A stretch of 64,000 nt of DNA from Trichopria drosophilae (Eukaryota > Arthropoda > Insecta > Hymenoptera > Diapriidae): assembly GCA_030407085.1 (NCBI GenBank), contig CM059587.1, forward strand, positions 67,960,501 through 68,024,500, given 5' to 3'. A model generated the notes under the pieces. That model ran no database searches. It saw nothing but the letters and a program-made list of their open reading frames with translations, and had not been told where the DNA came from. Made by a program: the position numbers and the translations under genes. Positions 21,727 to 32,280 of this stretch are shown one piece after another (position 1 is the stretch's first letter; each line of letters starts with the position of its first letter).

Positions 21727-22747
21727 ATAATGGCTTTGATGCTCTAAACGACGTTTTAACTTTAATTGAACAATGTTTTTTGAGATTCGAGATGACGATT
21801 TTCCGCATTTTGTCTAAAGTACGCTTACGATCGCAAGTTTTAATATTTTCGGCCTCCCGGTTCTCGTCGATCTCGCGGAACTTACGTTTACGATCGCAAG
21901 GTTTAATGTTTTCGGCCTCCCGGTTTTCATCGATCGCGCGGAAGTTGCGTTTACGATCGCAAGTTTTAATTTTTTCAGCCTCCCGGTTTTCGTCGATTTC
22001 GCGGAACTTACGTTTACGATCGCAAGTTTTAATTTTCTTGGCCTCCCGGTTTTCGTCGATCTCGCGGAACTTACGTTTACGATCGCAAGTTTTAATGTTT
22101 TCGGCCTCCCGGTTTTCATCGATCGTGCGGTACTTACGTTTACGATCGCAAGTTTTAATGTTTTCGGCCTCCCGGTTTTCATCGACCACGCGGTACTTAC
22201 GTTTACGATCGCAAGTTTTAATTTTCTCGGCCTCCCGGTTTTCGTCGATCTCGCGGAACTTACGTTTACGATCGCAAGTTTTAATGTTTTCGGCCTCCCG
22301 GTTTTCATCGACCTCGCGGTACTTACGTTTACGATCGCAAGTTTTAATGTTTTCGGCCTCCCGGTTTTCATCGACCTCGCGGTACTTACGTTTACGATCG
22401 CAAGTTTTAATTTTTTCGGCCTCCCGGTTTTCGTCGATCTCGCGGAACTTACGTTTACAATCGCAAGTTTTAATTTTTTCGGCCTCCCGGTTTTCATCGA
22501 TCGCGCGGAAGTTGCGTTTGCGATCGCGAGTTTTAATGTTTTCGGCCTCCCGATATTCAGTATTTTTTCGGTATGATCGCATGTATTCACGGTTCTTATT
22601 ATTTCGAACCTCATGTTTATTCACTATTCGGTCTACCTTGCTTTCACCGTTATTGATTTGTAGACTTTTTTGTAAACATCTGTTAGTTCGTTGCGCTATT
22701 TTCTGGGCAACATTCTTGGTCGCCACCGATTTATTTTTCACTTTCAT
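21719..22747 (-). pseudogene. Helentron N-terminal region with 21-residue basic repeats
   Basis: A 342-codon frame begins MKVKNKSVATKNVAQKIAQR, passes REYMRSYRKN, then gives about 11-12 copies of a 21-residue unit, e.g. ENREAEKIKTCDRKRKFREI. Basic REYxRxYR-type repeats near the N-terminus are common in Helitron proteins and may bind nucleic acid. The end (RMKKIV-like to PLYV) overlaps the next frame (21726), so a frameshift probably separates it from the Rep part. The same DNA is open in several frames because the unit is 63 bp; this frame is chosen for its resemblance to Helitron leaders. Confidence 0.6.
21828..22560 (-). repeat. 63-bp coding minisatellite (~11.6 units)
   Basis: Units share ACGATCGCAAGTTTTAAT and TCGGCCTCCCGGTTTTC (plus-strand sense) with 63-bp spacing from about 21828 to 22560. 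Variants differ at a few positions (TCGATCTCGCGGAAC against TCGACCTCGCGGTAC), suggesting local homogenisation. The length keeps all frames in register. Confidence 0.95.
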
Positions 22748-22766
22748 AATATATATATATATATAT

Positions 22767-22995
22767 ATGGCGGTAAAAACGACGATGTGAAATTCTCTTG
22801 ATGAATAGAGTCGGATTTTTCTTATTAATATAGTAATAATTATTTTGTTATAGCAACAATGAAATGTTGTAATAATTGTGAAGTAATGAATAAGTATATA
22901 TACTTATACTCCCTGAATCCCTTGCTCTGTGGACTGTTGCGAAACGGTGTCCTTTCAAGGGTGTCACTTATCACTGTGTCACTTGCACTGTCAGT
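22767..22995 (+). repeat. Tandem-duplication copy 1 (229 bp)
   Basis: ATGGCGGTAAAAACGACGAT through CACTTGCACTGTCAGT matches 26444-26672 with a few substitutions and no length change. It is preceded by an (AT)n run (22747-22766) at the start of the Helentron coding region. Excluding the later DD41D insertion, the two copies were about 417 bp apart. Confidence 0.9.
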
Positions 22996-23176
22996 TATCA
23001 CGTCTAAATTGACACTGTATTTAATGCAGTATTGAATTTTAATATATAACGACGTCGATATTTATAGACTGGGGATAGTAACAGGGAGAATTATAGACCA
23101 AAATCACGGCGCAATGAAAAATGGGGTAATAAAGCCCTTACAGGGATAGGGCGGTTTCCCATGCCATTTTGTATAT

Positions 23177-23667
23177 CAGGGTGGCCGATTTATCTGAAGA
23201 CATCGAAATATCTCGAGAACTATGCACAGAATCAAAAAAATTGTCGGATGAAAGTTGTTCGACACGAAGGGGGGCATCCAGTGATAATTAAATTTACCCC
23301 CTCCCCCATCCCCGGGAGGTGGAGTGGGGGCAAAAACAATAAAACTTAAATAGGAACCCCCATTTTTTATTGCAGATTTAGATTCTCCGGAAAAAAGTAC
23401 ACGAATTTGACCTAGGAGCTATTGCATTTTGGTTCACAGGTGGCGCTGTAATCGATAAAAATCCAAATTTATCCGAAGACATTGAAATACCTCGAGAACT
23501 GTGCCCAGAATCAAAAAAGTTGTCGGATGAAAGTTGTTCGACACGAAGGGGGGCATCCAGTAATAATGAAATTTACCCCCTCCCCATCCCCTGGGGGTGG
23601 AGTGGGGGCAAAAACAATAAAACTTAAATAGGAACCCCCAGTTTTTATTGCAGATTTGGATTCTCCA
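23177..23667 (+). repeat. Left terminal inverted repeat, two ~279-bp subunits
   Basis: The words GTTCGACACGAAGGGGGGCA and GGGGGCAAAAACAATAAAAC occur twice, about 279 bp apart. The outermost unit differs in its first ~25 bases (GTGGCCGATTTATC instead of AAAATCCAAATTTATC), so the terminal unit has its own end sequence. Confidence 0.85.
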
Positions 23668-23842
23668 ATATTGACAATTTTCGCCCGCGTAGCGGATATG
23701 GAATACGGTCATTCTAACAAAGCCGGGAAAAAATACATTTAGCGTTACCCAGGAACAACGACGTGGACGTAGTATTTTTCTGTTCCCTTTGGGGTGCTTG
23801 TTTTACGTGAGTCCCCTTGCCTCTCACTGTCTCACTATTCAC

Positions 23843-24933
23843 TTACTTGAGTAAGTGTTCGAAATGTTGACCTTCCACTTCAATGAATTTATTTATTCTT
23901 TCTTCAAATGACTTTATACATGATAGAATCATATCTGCAAAAATTTCTGCGCAAGCAGTTCTTATGCGTTCCACCATGTTTTCACGAGTCGTTGGTACTT
24001 GTTCATAAACCTTACCTTTTAGGTAACCCCATAGGAAGAAATCCAGAGATGTTAGATCAGGTGACCTCGCAGGCCAATTAATGGGGCCACCTCTACCAAT
24101 CCACCTACCATTGTAATCACGGTCTAGTATTTCCCTTGCTACTCTTGCAAAATGTGCTGGGCAACCATCATGCTGAAACCACATTGTCCGTCGGACGTCC
24201 ATAGCAACATCCTCAAGTAGTAATGGTACTTCTTGTTCTATGAAATCTCGATATTTTGTTCCATTCAAATTACCTTCAATGAAATAAGGACCAATGAGTT
24301 TATTTCCTATGATTCCACACCAAAGTTCACCGACCAAGGACGTTGACGATTAACTTGTCGTAACCAATGGGGATTTTCTACGCTCCAATAATGCATATTA
24401 TGCCTATTGACGCCACCATGGTTCGTGAATGTAGATTCATCTGAAAATAATACATTAGCAAAGAAATTGTGGTTTGTTTGCATTTTTTGAAATGCCCATT
24501 CACAAAACACCACGCGGTTATGAAAATCATCGCCATCTAGTTCCTGGTGCAGTGAAATGTGATATGGGTGAAACTTATGACGATGCAATATTCTTTGAAT
24601 ACTGTCTCTGGAAATGCCGGAATCGCGATGTAATTGTCGTGTGCTTACATGTGGATTTTGGTGAATAGCTGCTAGTACAGCTACTTCGTTAGCTTCTCCT
24701 GTAACTGTTAATCTTCGCTTCCTTTTTTTCATTTGTACGCTGCCATCAGAGTGGTAGGCATTCACAACTTTGTAAAAAAAAGAACGCGAGCGAGCATTAT
24801 CTGGAAAACGCTCAGCATACAACGCAACAGCATCGTCAATATTCCTCTTACATTCACCATAAATAAGAATCATTTCGATTTTTTCGGGAACTGTAGCAGG
24901 ATTCATTTTTAACTTGCAATTCGATTTAAGCAA
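23843..24933 (-). pseudogene. DD41D (rosa-like) mariner transposase, one frameshift
   Basis: 24933-24320 carries an N-terminal helix-turn-helix of the DUF4817 kind (EKIEMILIYGECKRNIDDAV, ALYAERFPDNARSRSFFYKV), a second HTH (VSTRQLHRDSGISRDSIQRI) and the first catalytic Asp in VLFSDESTFT. After a single frameshift near 24320 the frame 24337-23843 continues with WCGIIGNKLIGPYFIEGNLN, the second Asp in WFQHDGCPAHFA and the third in SPDLTSLDFFLWGYL. Counting from HDG to SLD gives 41 intervening residues (DD41D), the spacing of the rosa group. It would cut and join DNA at TA. Only one indel separates it from an open frame, so the copy is relatively young. Confidence 0.85.
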
Positions 24934-25773
24934 TGAAGGGTAGACAAAAAATAGTCACGTAAACGGAAAGTTGTTATTCTAAAAGCAAAGTGACCTCCGA
25001 CCGAATTACTACCAATACAATGGACTTCAAAAACAGTCTTACACTGAGAGACCGTGAATACTAAATTTTAATATGGGGATTACAAAGTCGCGATATCCAT
25101 TTACTTCCCTTCAGGAAAGTAAAGAAAAATGTAGGTGAACTGGTTACGTGTGACTCAACTTATGTATAAAATGATATGCAACTTTATTTTCGAGTTATGT
25201 CGCCCTCTAGCGTTATGTAACAGAACCGGCGCCGGTGATGGCCGAAATGCAAGTGATGTACATGTATGAAACCACGTGAGTTCTCTCGGGGTCCGGTAGA
25301 TGGCGACGAAATCCCCAAATGAAGTAAGAGTTTCGTTTTGTTTAATAGAAGCTGGTTTGACCGTCAATGCTCAGCTTATTTATTCTCATTTCGGAAAAAA
25401 CATACAGAGAGAGAATGAATGAGCTAAGTGAAGGGACATGACGCGTTTTTTAATGGATTGCGTGATGTCCTCTTTTTGTTTATTAAATAATAAATTTAAA
25501 ACCTAAAATGTAATTTTATTGAAGGTAGAAAACTTATTTATAAAATTGCTTCCATATTGTATGCACAATTTTTATGTAATCAGTTTTGATTTTTAATATG
25601 AAGAATATCAATTATTCATAATCTTAATTTTTCGAATGGACATTATTAAAATTTCATATTCAGAATAACAATTTTCGCAATTGATATTACTAAATTCTAA
25701 TATTAAAAATTCTAATATTAGAATTTTTAATATTAAATTTTCATAAAGGGATCAAATTGTCCCTATTTGCCCC

Positions 25774-26436
25774 CTGGATGCCCCCCTTCGTGTCGAACAA
25801 CTTTCATCCGACAACTTTTTTGATTCTGTGCATAGTTCTCGAGGTATTTCAATGTCTTCAGATAAATTTGGATTTTTATCGATTACAGCGCCACCTGTGA
25901 ACCAAAATGCAATAGCTCCTAGGTCAAATTGGTGTACTTTTTTCCGGAGAATCCAAATCTGCAATAAAAACTGGGGGTTCCTATTTAAGTTTTATTGTTT
26001 TTGCCCCCACTCCACCCCCAGGGGATGGGGGAGGGGGTAAATTTCATTATTACTGGATGCCCCCCTTCGTGTCGAACAACTTTCATCCGACAACTTTTTT
26101 GATTCTGTGCACAGTTCTCGAGGTATTTCAATGTCTTCGGATAAATTTGGATTTTTATCGATTACAGCGCCACCTGTGAACCAAAATGCAATAGCTCCTA
26201 GGTCAAATTCGTGTACTTTTTTCCGGAGAATCCAAATCTGCAATAAAAAATGGGGGTTCCTATTTAAGTTTTATTGTTTTTGCCCCCACTCCACCTCCCG
26301 GGGATGGGGGAGGGGGTAAATTTAATTATCACTGGATGCCCCCCTTCGTGTCGAACAACTTTCATCCGACAACTTTTTTGATTCTGTGCATAGTTCTCGA
26401 GATATTTCGATGTCTTCAGATAAATCGGCCACCCTG
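25774..26436 (-). repeat. Right terminal inverted repeat, ~2.4 subunits
   Basis: The same ~279-bp unit in reverse orientation, with TGGATGCCCCCCTTCGTGTC near 25774, 26053 and 26332. It has one more partial unit on its inner side than the left arm, so the arms are unequal in length. Confidence 0.85.
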
Positions 26437-26443
26437 TATATAT

Positions 26444-26672
26444 ATGGCGGTAACAACGACGAAGTGAAATTCTATTAATGAATAGAGTCGGATTTTTCTT
26501 ATTATTATAGTAATAATTATTTTGTTATAGCAACAATGAAATGTTGTAATAATTGTGAAGTAATGAATAAGTATATATACTAATACTCCCTGAATCCCTT
26601 GCTCTGTGGACTGTTGCGAAACGGCGTCCTGTCAAGGGTGTCACTTATCACTGTGTCACTTGCACTGTCAGT
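26444..26672 (+). repeat. Tandem-duplication copy 2 (229 bp)
   Basis: The direct repeat of 22767-22995, beginning ATGGCGGTAACAACGACGAA and ending CACTTGCACTGTCAGT. It directly follows the right end of the DD41D transposon and its short TATATATA tract. Flanks after the copies differ (TATCACGTC after copy 1, CTCTGGTCACC after copy 2). Confidence 0.9.
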
Positions 26673-27360
26673 CTCTGGTCACCCCTACCTTCCGATCGCC
26701 GCCATTTTTATTTTTTTTTAAATATTTCCCTTCTGTATCTTATCTTATCTTTTCCCGGCGTCATGTGCAACGGTCGCAAAGAAGGGGTGACTGGAGTTCC
26801 GAACATATGAGAGCCGCCATTTTTTGCACTATTTCAAATATAAACTGATCCTCTTTCGTTTTACTCTCACCAGGCATGATCGGGACTCCAGAATGACTAA
26901 CGCCTGATTGGTTAATATTTCAGCCCCACCACTCACGATGCGCCTCGCTATACCTTTCTTATTATATCTTACATAGCAGCACTTCCTACCATACTTCCTC
27001 ATTATATCCCTCTGCTTGATCGATTTTTTTTTAATTTACGTAGAGGGTGCTGCAATACGACGAAGACGCTCAGTATCAGCCAATCAAATTTGCTGTAACA
27101 GCGAATAGGGAGAAATGGGAATACTTTTTAAGTTTCCTTTTATGATAATGATTTTGAGTTGCCGTGGCAATCTTTAAGCAAACTCGATTGAACGGCGTCC
27201 ACCCCTTTGTGACAGCATAGTATGTGCATATGATATAAAAAGAGGTATAGCAAGGCGCATGTTGGAGAATAGGAAGACCAACTTGAATCCACATTATAGT
27301 TGCTCCTATACTTCTCGTATTATACCATGCTCTCACTTAAACAAAAATTTACTGTTTATA
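26673..27360. other. Unassigned stretch with a hairpin repeat
   Basis: An imperfect inverted repeat pairs about 26936-26980 (ATGCGCCTCGCTATACCT) with about 27225-27265 (AGGTATAGCAAGGCGCAT), suggesting a ~330-bp MITE-like unit without a clear target duplication. GGTCACCCCT near 26678 and AGGGGTGAC near 26784 form a second, smaller inverted pair. No gene seen. Confidence 0.45.
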
Positions 27361-27960
27361 GACCCCCCCCCCCCTTCCTCGTCATTAGCCGTGGAATACC
27401 GAATGTAAGGTTTAGGCCGCAAAATATACAAACGTGTCGAACAATTATCCATTAGTGCATACCTCGGCGGTGAAAGAGATTTCCACCCCCCCCCCCCTCC
27501 TAACGATCCTCAATTTTAACGAGTTTTTGCGTGTGTTTTTTAATTATTATCATATTATACCAATTGTTGCATCATTACAAAAACATTACGTTTTATAATG
27601 GAGGGCTCGACCCCCCCTCCCCCACCACCACCTCTCGGCTACCCGATACCATCATTACAGTGAACATTTTTTAGCCCCCCGGGGGGGCCCCCCATACGGG
27701 ACGTACGGACAGACACAAATTTTTTTATTTTTGCTTTGGGTTCCTTAGGGCCTGAAACGTTTACATTTGGTATAAATAAACATGTACTACATATACTTTT
27801 TTGCCCCCCCCCCCCCTAATACCCGCCTCACTCCCCTGCTTCCGCTGTGTCTCTGTTTTTCATGTAATGTATATAATATACATACATATGCATTGTATAT
27901 GTGTATGTACAATTTATGTTAATTTCATGTTAATTTGCTTTTTACGGCATTATCGTTGAT
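27361..27960. repeat. C-homopolymer-rich stretch
   Basis: At least five runs of 6-14 C (27362, 27486, 27614, 27676, 27805) are embedded in AT-rich DNA. At 27730-27775 the word CTTTGGGTTCCTTAGGGCCT appears, the same as in the following repeat. No gene seen. Confidence 0.7.
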
Positions 27961-27989
27961 TTTACGAAGAAATGAATAAAACCTTTTTT

Positions 27990-28345
27990 GTAGAGAATTC
28001 GATGTTCTACATTTTTTGTTTGAAACATTTTTTTGTACGATTTGAATTTTTTGTTAAAAAATGGAAAAAACGTGTTTTTTTTGTTAAACCTCCCCATAAT
28101 CTAGTATGCATTGTCTCCAAAAACAAATCAGATCTAAGTTTGGCCAAGAGAAACCCAAATCCGTTTGTACTTTTTAAATTCGTCCTGCCAGTCGCAAGAT
28201 ATCGCGTATACAAAATTTTGCCCACGGACGGACGGACGGACGGACGGACGGACGTACAACCTAACGGACATCAATTTTGTTATTGTTGCTTTGGGTTCCT
28301 TAGGGCCTGAAACGTCGACATTTGATGAAAAACTATAGGGTAATT
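27990..28345. repeat. Dispersed repeat with (GGAC)n tract
   Basis: CGGACGGACGGACGGACGGA at 28225-28250 lies between AAGATATCGCGTATACAAAA and TTGCTTTGGGTTCCTTAGGG (28285). The last word and GGCCTGAAACGT recur at 27735, so two partial copies of one repeat family are adjacent. It is probably a non-autonomous TE end; the family is not identified. Confidence 0.55.
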
Positions 28346-28816
28346 TTTTGGCGGGAACTGACCAAATTTAATACTTCGCCAGACCTATGGTCTGGGTCAA
28401 AGTAATTCAATATTTAATTTTGAATTTTCTCCAACTATTTTTCTTCTGAAGCGAGAAACTTGTTTGATCAGAAGTGTAACGAAGATTTTTGAAAAATTAT
28501 ATGTCGCATTCAACGAGAAGGGGGAAAATTTTACGAATCTACACAGAGGATGTCTTACAACAAGCTTCGTCTATTACTTAATTTCTAGTCACTTATAAGC
28601 ATTATGGATACCATGCTGATTAATTTTGATTGAAAAGAAATTAACAGTCACTACAATCTCTATATAGAAATTAAAAAGTAAGTAATAAAAACAAAAAGTT
28701 GAATGAACAGGAATTTGTTGCTCGTTTCGCGAGCTCAATGTGACCCATGGGAGGTCTAATGTATTTACGTTTTGCTTGGTTACGTGAAATTGTTGTGAGT
28801 TTTCTTACTTTGATCT

Positions 28817-28972
28817 TCGAATGCCCTTGACCCTGACGTGATGGAGGCGAACGGACCCCGGATTCGGATTCAGCAACACCAAAAGCATATGCATGAATTT
28901 TTGCAGATTTTTTTGGCGGAGTTTTCATAATTTGCCATTCGAATGCCCTTGACATTGAATAGATGGAGGCAA
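28817..28972 (+). repeat. Short direct repeat pair
   Basis: TTCGAATGCCCTTGAC followed by GATGGAGGC occurs near 28817 and again near 28936, about 119 bp apart. A minus-strand open stretch across it (28955-28671) is not recognised and is probably chance. 28346-28816 and 28973-29011 hold nothing I can name. Confidence 0.6.
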
Positions 28973-29013
28973 GTGTCGATTTTCTTTTATTTTTCCCTTA
29001 ATCTACATAGATA

Positions 29014-30540
29014 GGGGAGACTGTGGTTAATTGGCGGCTGGGGCATATTGACGGTTTGCACTTTTCTCGAATTCTGCGCATTAGAAAATTCTATGCATCA
29101 TATAGTATATTCATTGTGTCCAGCTTCATCACCTTGCCATAGTAACGCCTTGTTTATCGAACTAAATTTGGGTATAGTTCGGTTTGATTGATTTGACATA
29201 CGAATTGTAACTATTTATTTTCGATAATATAAGCGTTTTTCTCCGTGTTGCGACCGATATCAGAGTAAGTATTTATACATTTAGCTTCCTCTACTTTCAC
29301 TGCACAAAACCACTGTGAGAAGTATTGTAATATTTGTATACATCATCACGAAAATTACGTTTTAACTTATAAACTCGGGATGGGGCAGGTTGGCGGGTTT
29401 TGCATGGGGCACATTGGCGGTGTCATTATTGCTTGTAAAATATGTTCTTATTGCAGAGAATGCTCGAAAGAGAATGTTCGAAACTAAAACAACAGGCAAA
29501 GAGGCGACAGAAAAAATACTAAATTATAAAGAAACATTTAAGAAAATAGTTATATATTAATTTAATACAAAAATTGTTCAAAAATACTGTTTAATGGATG
29601 AAAAAGTAATGACAAATAATAATATATTACATAATACAATATTGTTTTTTCTGCACAGAGAGAAGAAAAATGGTTAATGGAACTATTTCATAATAGTAAA
29701 ACATTTTATGACAAAAAGTAGTTAATTTAACCATTTCTATAATAAACGAGAACATAATATTGTTCAGTTTACCATTTCCCGTTATTTATGTAAGCACCAT
29801 CGTACATAACCTCAGATACTCGGTACTTTCAGTTTCATACTTAAATAGTCAATTCAAACATTACCGAACAGTGAAATGGACATAATAAAATAAATCAAAC
29901 GAAAATATCTTCTTTCCTTACAAAAAAGAATTATTGTATGGCCCTTTTCACAATGTTCTGAATTGCAAAAGTAACACTCTGCGAGCTACAATTTCACATT
30001 GTTAATTTTACAATTATTATACTTTATAACTGTTTTTTACAATTTCTTCATGATTGCGTTAACCTTCTTTTTCTCTCTGTGTGTAAAAGTGCAAAATGTA
30101 TGTTTTATTTATAAACGTATGGATAGTCGACAATAGCCACAAGAGAATGGCGGTATTCTTACAAAAAATATCTCCGTTAACGTATTTTTATTGCAAGAAA
30201 GAAAACTAAGCGAAAGCCAGAGATTTGATTTACTTATTACATCATGCCGGAGTACTATAAATTCATTTATTCAATAAAACACAAGTTTTTATCAACCGCC
30301 AATTAGCCCCATTGCACCCGTCAATGTGCCCCACGTGTGGGGTGTATTGGCGGTTTTTGAACTTACCGATTATTTGGTAATTTTCTCTCTTTTTAACAAC
30401 ATTTATGAAATATTACAAAAGGCATTTTATTGCTAGACCTTATACCTTCAAAATGGTATATTGTATTAATTGAATTATACTGTACACCATTTTATAGAAA
30501 TAGATTAACAATTTTACCGCCAACTAACCCCAGTCTCCCC
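29014..30540. mobile_element. 1.53-kb TA-flanked TIR element, non-autonomous
   Basis: The left end GGGGAGACTGTGGTTAATTG (29014) matches the inverted right end (complement GGGGAGACTGGGGTTAGTTG, ending at 30540), with TTGGCGG following in both. TA flanks both ends (29012-29013, 30541-30542). Internal words GGGGCA..TTGGCGG recur at 29380-29420 and, inverted, at 30293-30355. No transposase or other coding region is visible. The TA duplication suggests Tc1/mariner mobilisation. Confidence 0.8.
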
Positions 30541-30542
30541 TA

Positions 30543-31289
30543 CAGGTTTCATTTAAAAAAAAATTATTGCGATACATGTTACACATGGAAAGTTATGTAA
30601 GAACTGAAAAAATTTGATAATATTTCTGACAATATCCTACAGTGCGTCGTCTGACGAGATCAGTATTGACTAATACAAACAGGGTCATTCGTTAGGTCTC
30701 TTGTTGACTGACGGTAAATGCGTCGTCTTCGATTATCGTCGATTACTGCAAGTGGTGCAATCTGACGCAACCATCATCGACTGACGCGAACTGCGTCGTC
30801 GTAGGTTATGGTCGATTAATGATAAAAACGTAATCTGACGAAAAATAACCAATGATACCGTTTTTAACGGTTAAATATTCTTAAGGCATGATGAACATTT
30901 AAACCTACACGTAAAAAACGTATTAATAATAAATTATCATACTTTTATATTTATGAATATGCAATTGATGTAATTGCTTCCTTACGTACAACTTGTGCAA
31001 TGTTTCTTTCAATAACAAACCTCAATTCAATAACAGTAATTCATAAAATTTATGTGAATATACATCATGGAATGTGTGCAGGTACACGGAAATAAAGATT
31101 TAGGTCATGTAGAATAGGTGTATGTCATGTTTCATTTCCACCACTAGCTCATCCTAAAAAGGGCAGAGCGGAAGAAAAGTATGACAATGACGTTCGAACA
31201 TGTATTCTTGTGTAGGTAAACCGATGTACAAAGCTTCATCCTGTAACCTAAATAATCCTTTCCGTGTAGCTAACCAGGAAAATTGAAGC
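30543..31289. other. Unassigned; contains a 74-bp tandem pair
   Basis: GACTGACGGTAAATGCGTCG at 30705 and GACTGACGCGAACTGCGTCG at 30779 begin two diverged copies 74 bp apart (each followed by TTAT.GTCGATTA). A weaker third match may precede them near 30642. The remainder is AT-rich with no gene seen. Confidence 0.5.
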
Positions 31290-32280
31290 CTTGCAAGCCA
31301 CCCGGCGCATCCCCAGGAGGCGGATAGGGGAAAGGCCTTATAATAAGGCTAGGGTTCGCATCGTGATTATCAAACGTAAGAGATGCACCGTGATAAAAGT
31401 TTCATTGTAATACAGCGGACCCCCTCCACCAAAGTATTGTCACCTTGCCGTGGTGGGGGTCTCCGGTTTCCGATGAACCGTTCGGGCTATACCGGTAGGT
31501 TCGCCCATGCCGGGAAGGCCGGCGGGGAGGGACTGGCTAAGTGCAACGCGCTCACGTTCTGTGGGCTTCCCCGAATATCGGTATGGGCGCCGACCTGCGT
31601 GCTGCCCGTGCGCGGCAACCCGAGAAGGCGGGAGAAGGGTGTCCTGGGCATTGAGGGAAGCGCATCCTGCGGGATTCGTGGACCAACACATGTCGTTGGC
31701 CCCTGATTCCGCCGATGTAACGGTTGGTCCTGGGAGCGGACCCCGCCTGAGATCAATCGGGCATGGTCAGAAGCTTCCTTTCTGTTGCGGATGGCCGCGC
31801 AGGGGGTTGGGGTGGTTCTGGGGGGGAGGTGGAGGCTTGGGGGAGACCCGGGGGAAGGTGTGGGGCTGGTGCGGGATTCTCCAGAGCGGGAATCCGGTTT
31901 TTGCGGGCCGGGGACCCGCGAGAGGGCCCGTGCTTCGGCGCCTGGGACTATATCCGAACGCACCCGCCGCCCGGTAGCCGCCTGTTTGCAGGCATCTACC
32001 CAGTAGGGCCGCGGGGACGCTAGGACGAAGAGCAAGGCGCAATCGGATGGACGAATTTTGCGCCGCAGGGAACGGGAAGGGGGTGTACTGCCGAGGATGC
32101 GAGACGGGTGGACTTGCCCCTGAGCGGGGGCAGTAGCCCGCCCGTGAGTGATGACGAGCTGGGAGGCTTCACCAGGATGAAGAAAATTGGCGGGCCACTG
32201 ACGTGGTGCTGGCTGCCATTTGGCAGACGTTGTCGCGAGCGAAGCGCTCGGTTGGGACCAAGCCGATGACGGTGAAGCAC
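31290..32280 (+). mobile_element. GC-rich island, probable 5' part of a non-LTR retrotransposon
   Basis: About 1 kb of strongly GC-rich sequence starts near 31290 and ends abruptly at the satellite. CACCTTGCCGTGGTGGGGGT (31440) with the upstream GGACCCCCTCCACCA can form a stem, as do structured 5' leaders of several non-LTR elements. Towards the end a frame reads RRVDLPLSGGSSPPVSDDEL followed by GGFTRMKKIGG (32100-32200), an acidic Ser-rich leader like an ORF1 start. No RT domain is present. The assignment rests on composition and general resemblance. Confidence 0.4.

Larger units (their letters stand above)
15378..22747 (-). mobile_element. Helentron/Helitron2-type rolling-circle transposon, decayed
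   Basis: In minus-strand order the element encodes an N-terminal basic repeat region, a Helitron-like N domain, a Rep endonuclease with an HUH motif (PHDHGMLYL), the usual Rep-helicase linker, a PIF1-like SF1 helicase, an AP-type endonuclease, and a cysteine-rich C-terminal region. An endonuclease fused after the helicase is the feature that separates Helentrons from canonical Helitrons. Damage includes in-frame TAA codons (21428-21430 and 19772-19774), frameshifts near 20505, 19540, 16285 and 16220, loss of helicase C-terminal motifs, and the TIR element at 17072-18836. Terminal sequences were not identified. Confidence 0.85.
23177..26436. mobile_element. DD41D mariner-like transposon with tandem-unit inverted repeats
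   Basis: The ends are inverted repeats beginning CAGGGTGGCCGATTTATCTG at 23177 and ending with its complement at 26436, within a TATA tract (TA target expected of Tc1/mariner). Unusually, each terminal repeat is built of direct ~279-bp units: about 1.8 in the left arm (23177-23667) and about 2.4 in the right arm (25774-26436). The transposase lies on the minus strand at 24933-23843. 24950-25770 is non-coding. Confidence 0.8.

Noticed and set aside
21714..22790. 358-codon plus-strand frame with RLRSQVLIFSASRFSS repeats
   Set aside because: It is antisense to the 63-bp coding repeat of the Helentron. The opposite frame continues into Helitron-like sequence, so this one is a shadow.
22767..26672. 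LTR retrotransposon with 229-bp LTRs
   Set aside because: The repeats lack TG...CA ends, no primer-binding site or retroviral-type domains lie between, and the interior is almost wholly a DNA transposon.
31487..32042. Proline/arginine-rich frames on both strands of the GC island
   Set aside because: High GC suppresses stop codons, giving open frames on both strands; no domain recognised.
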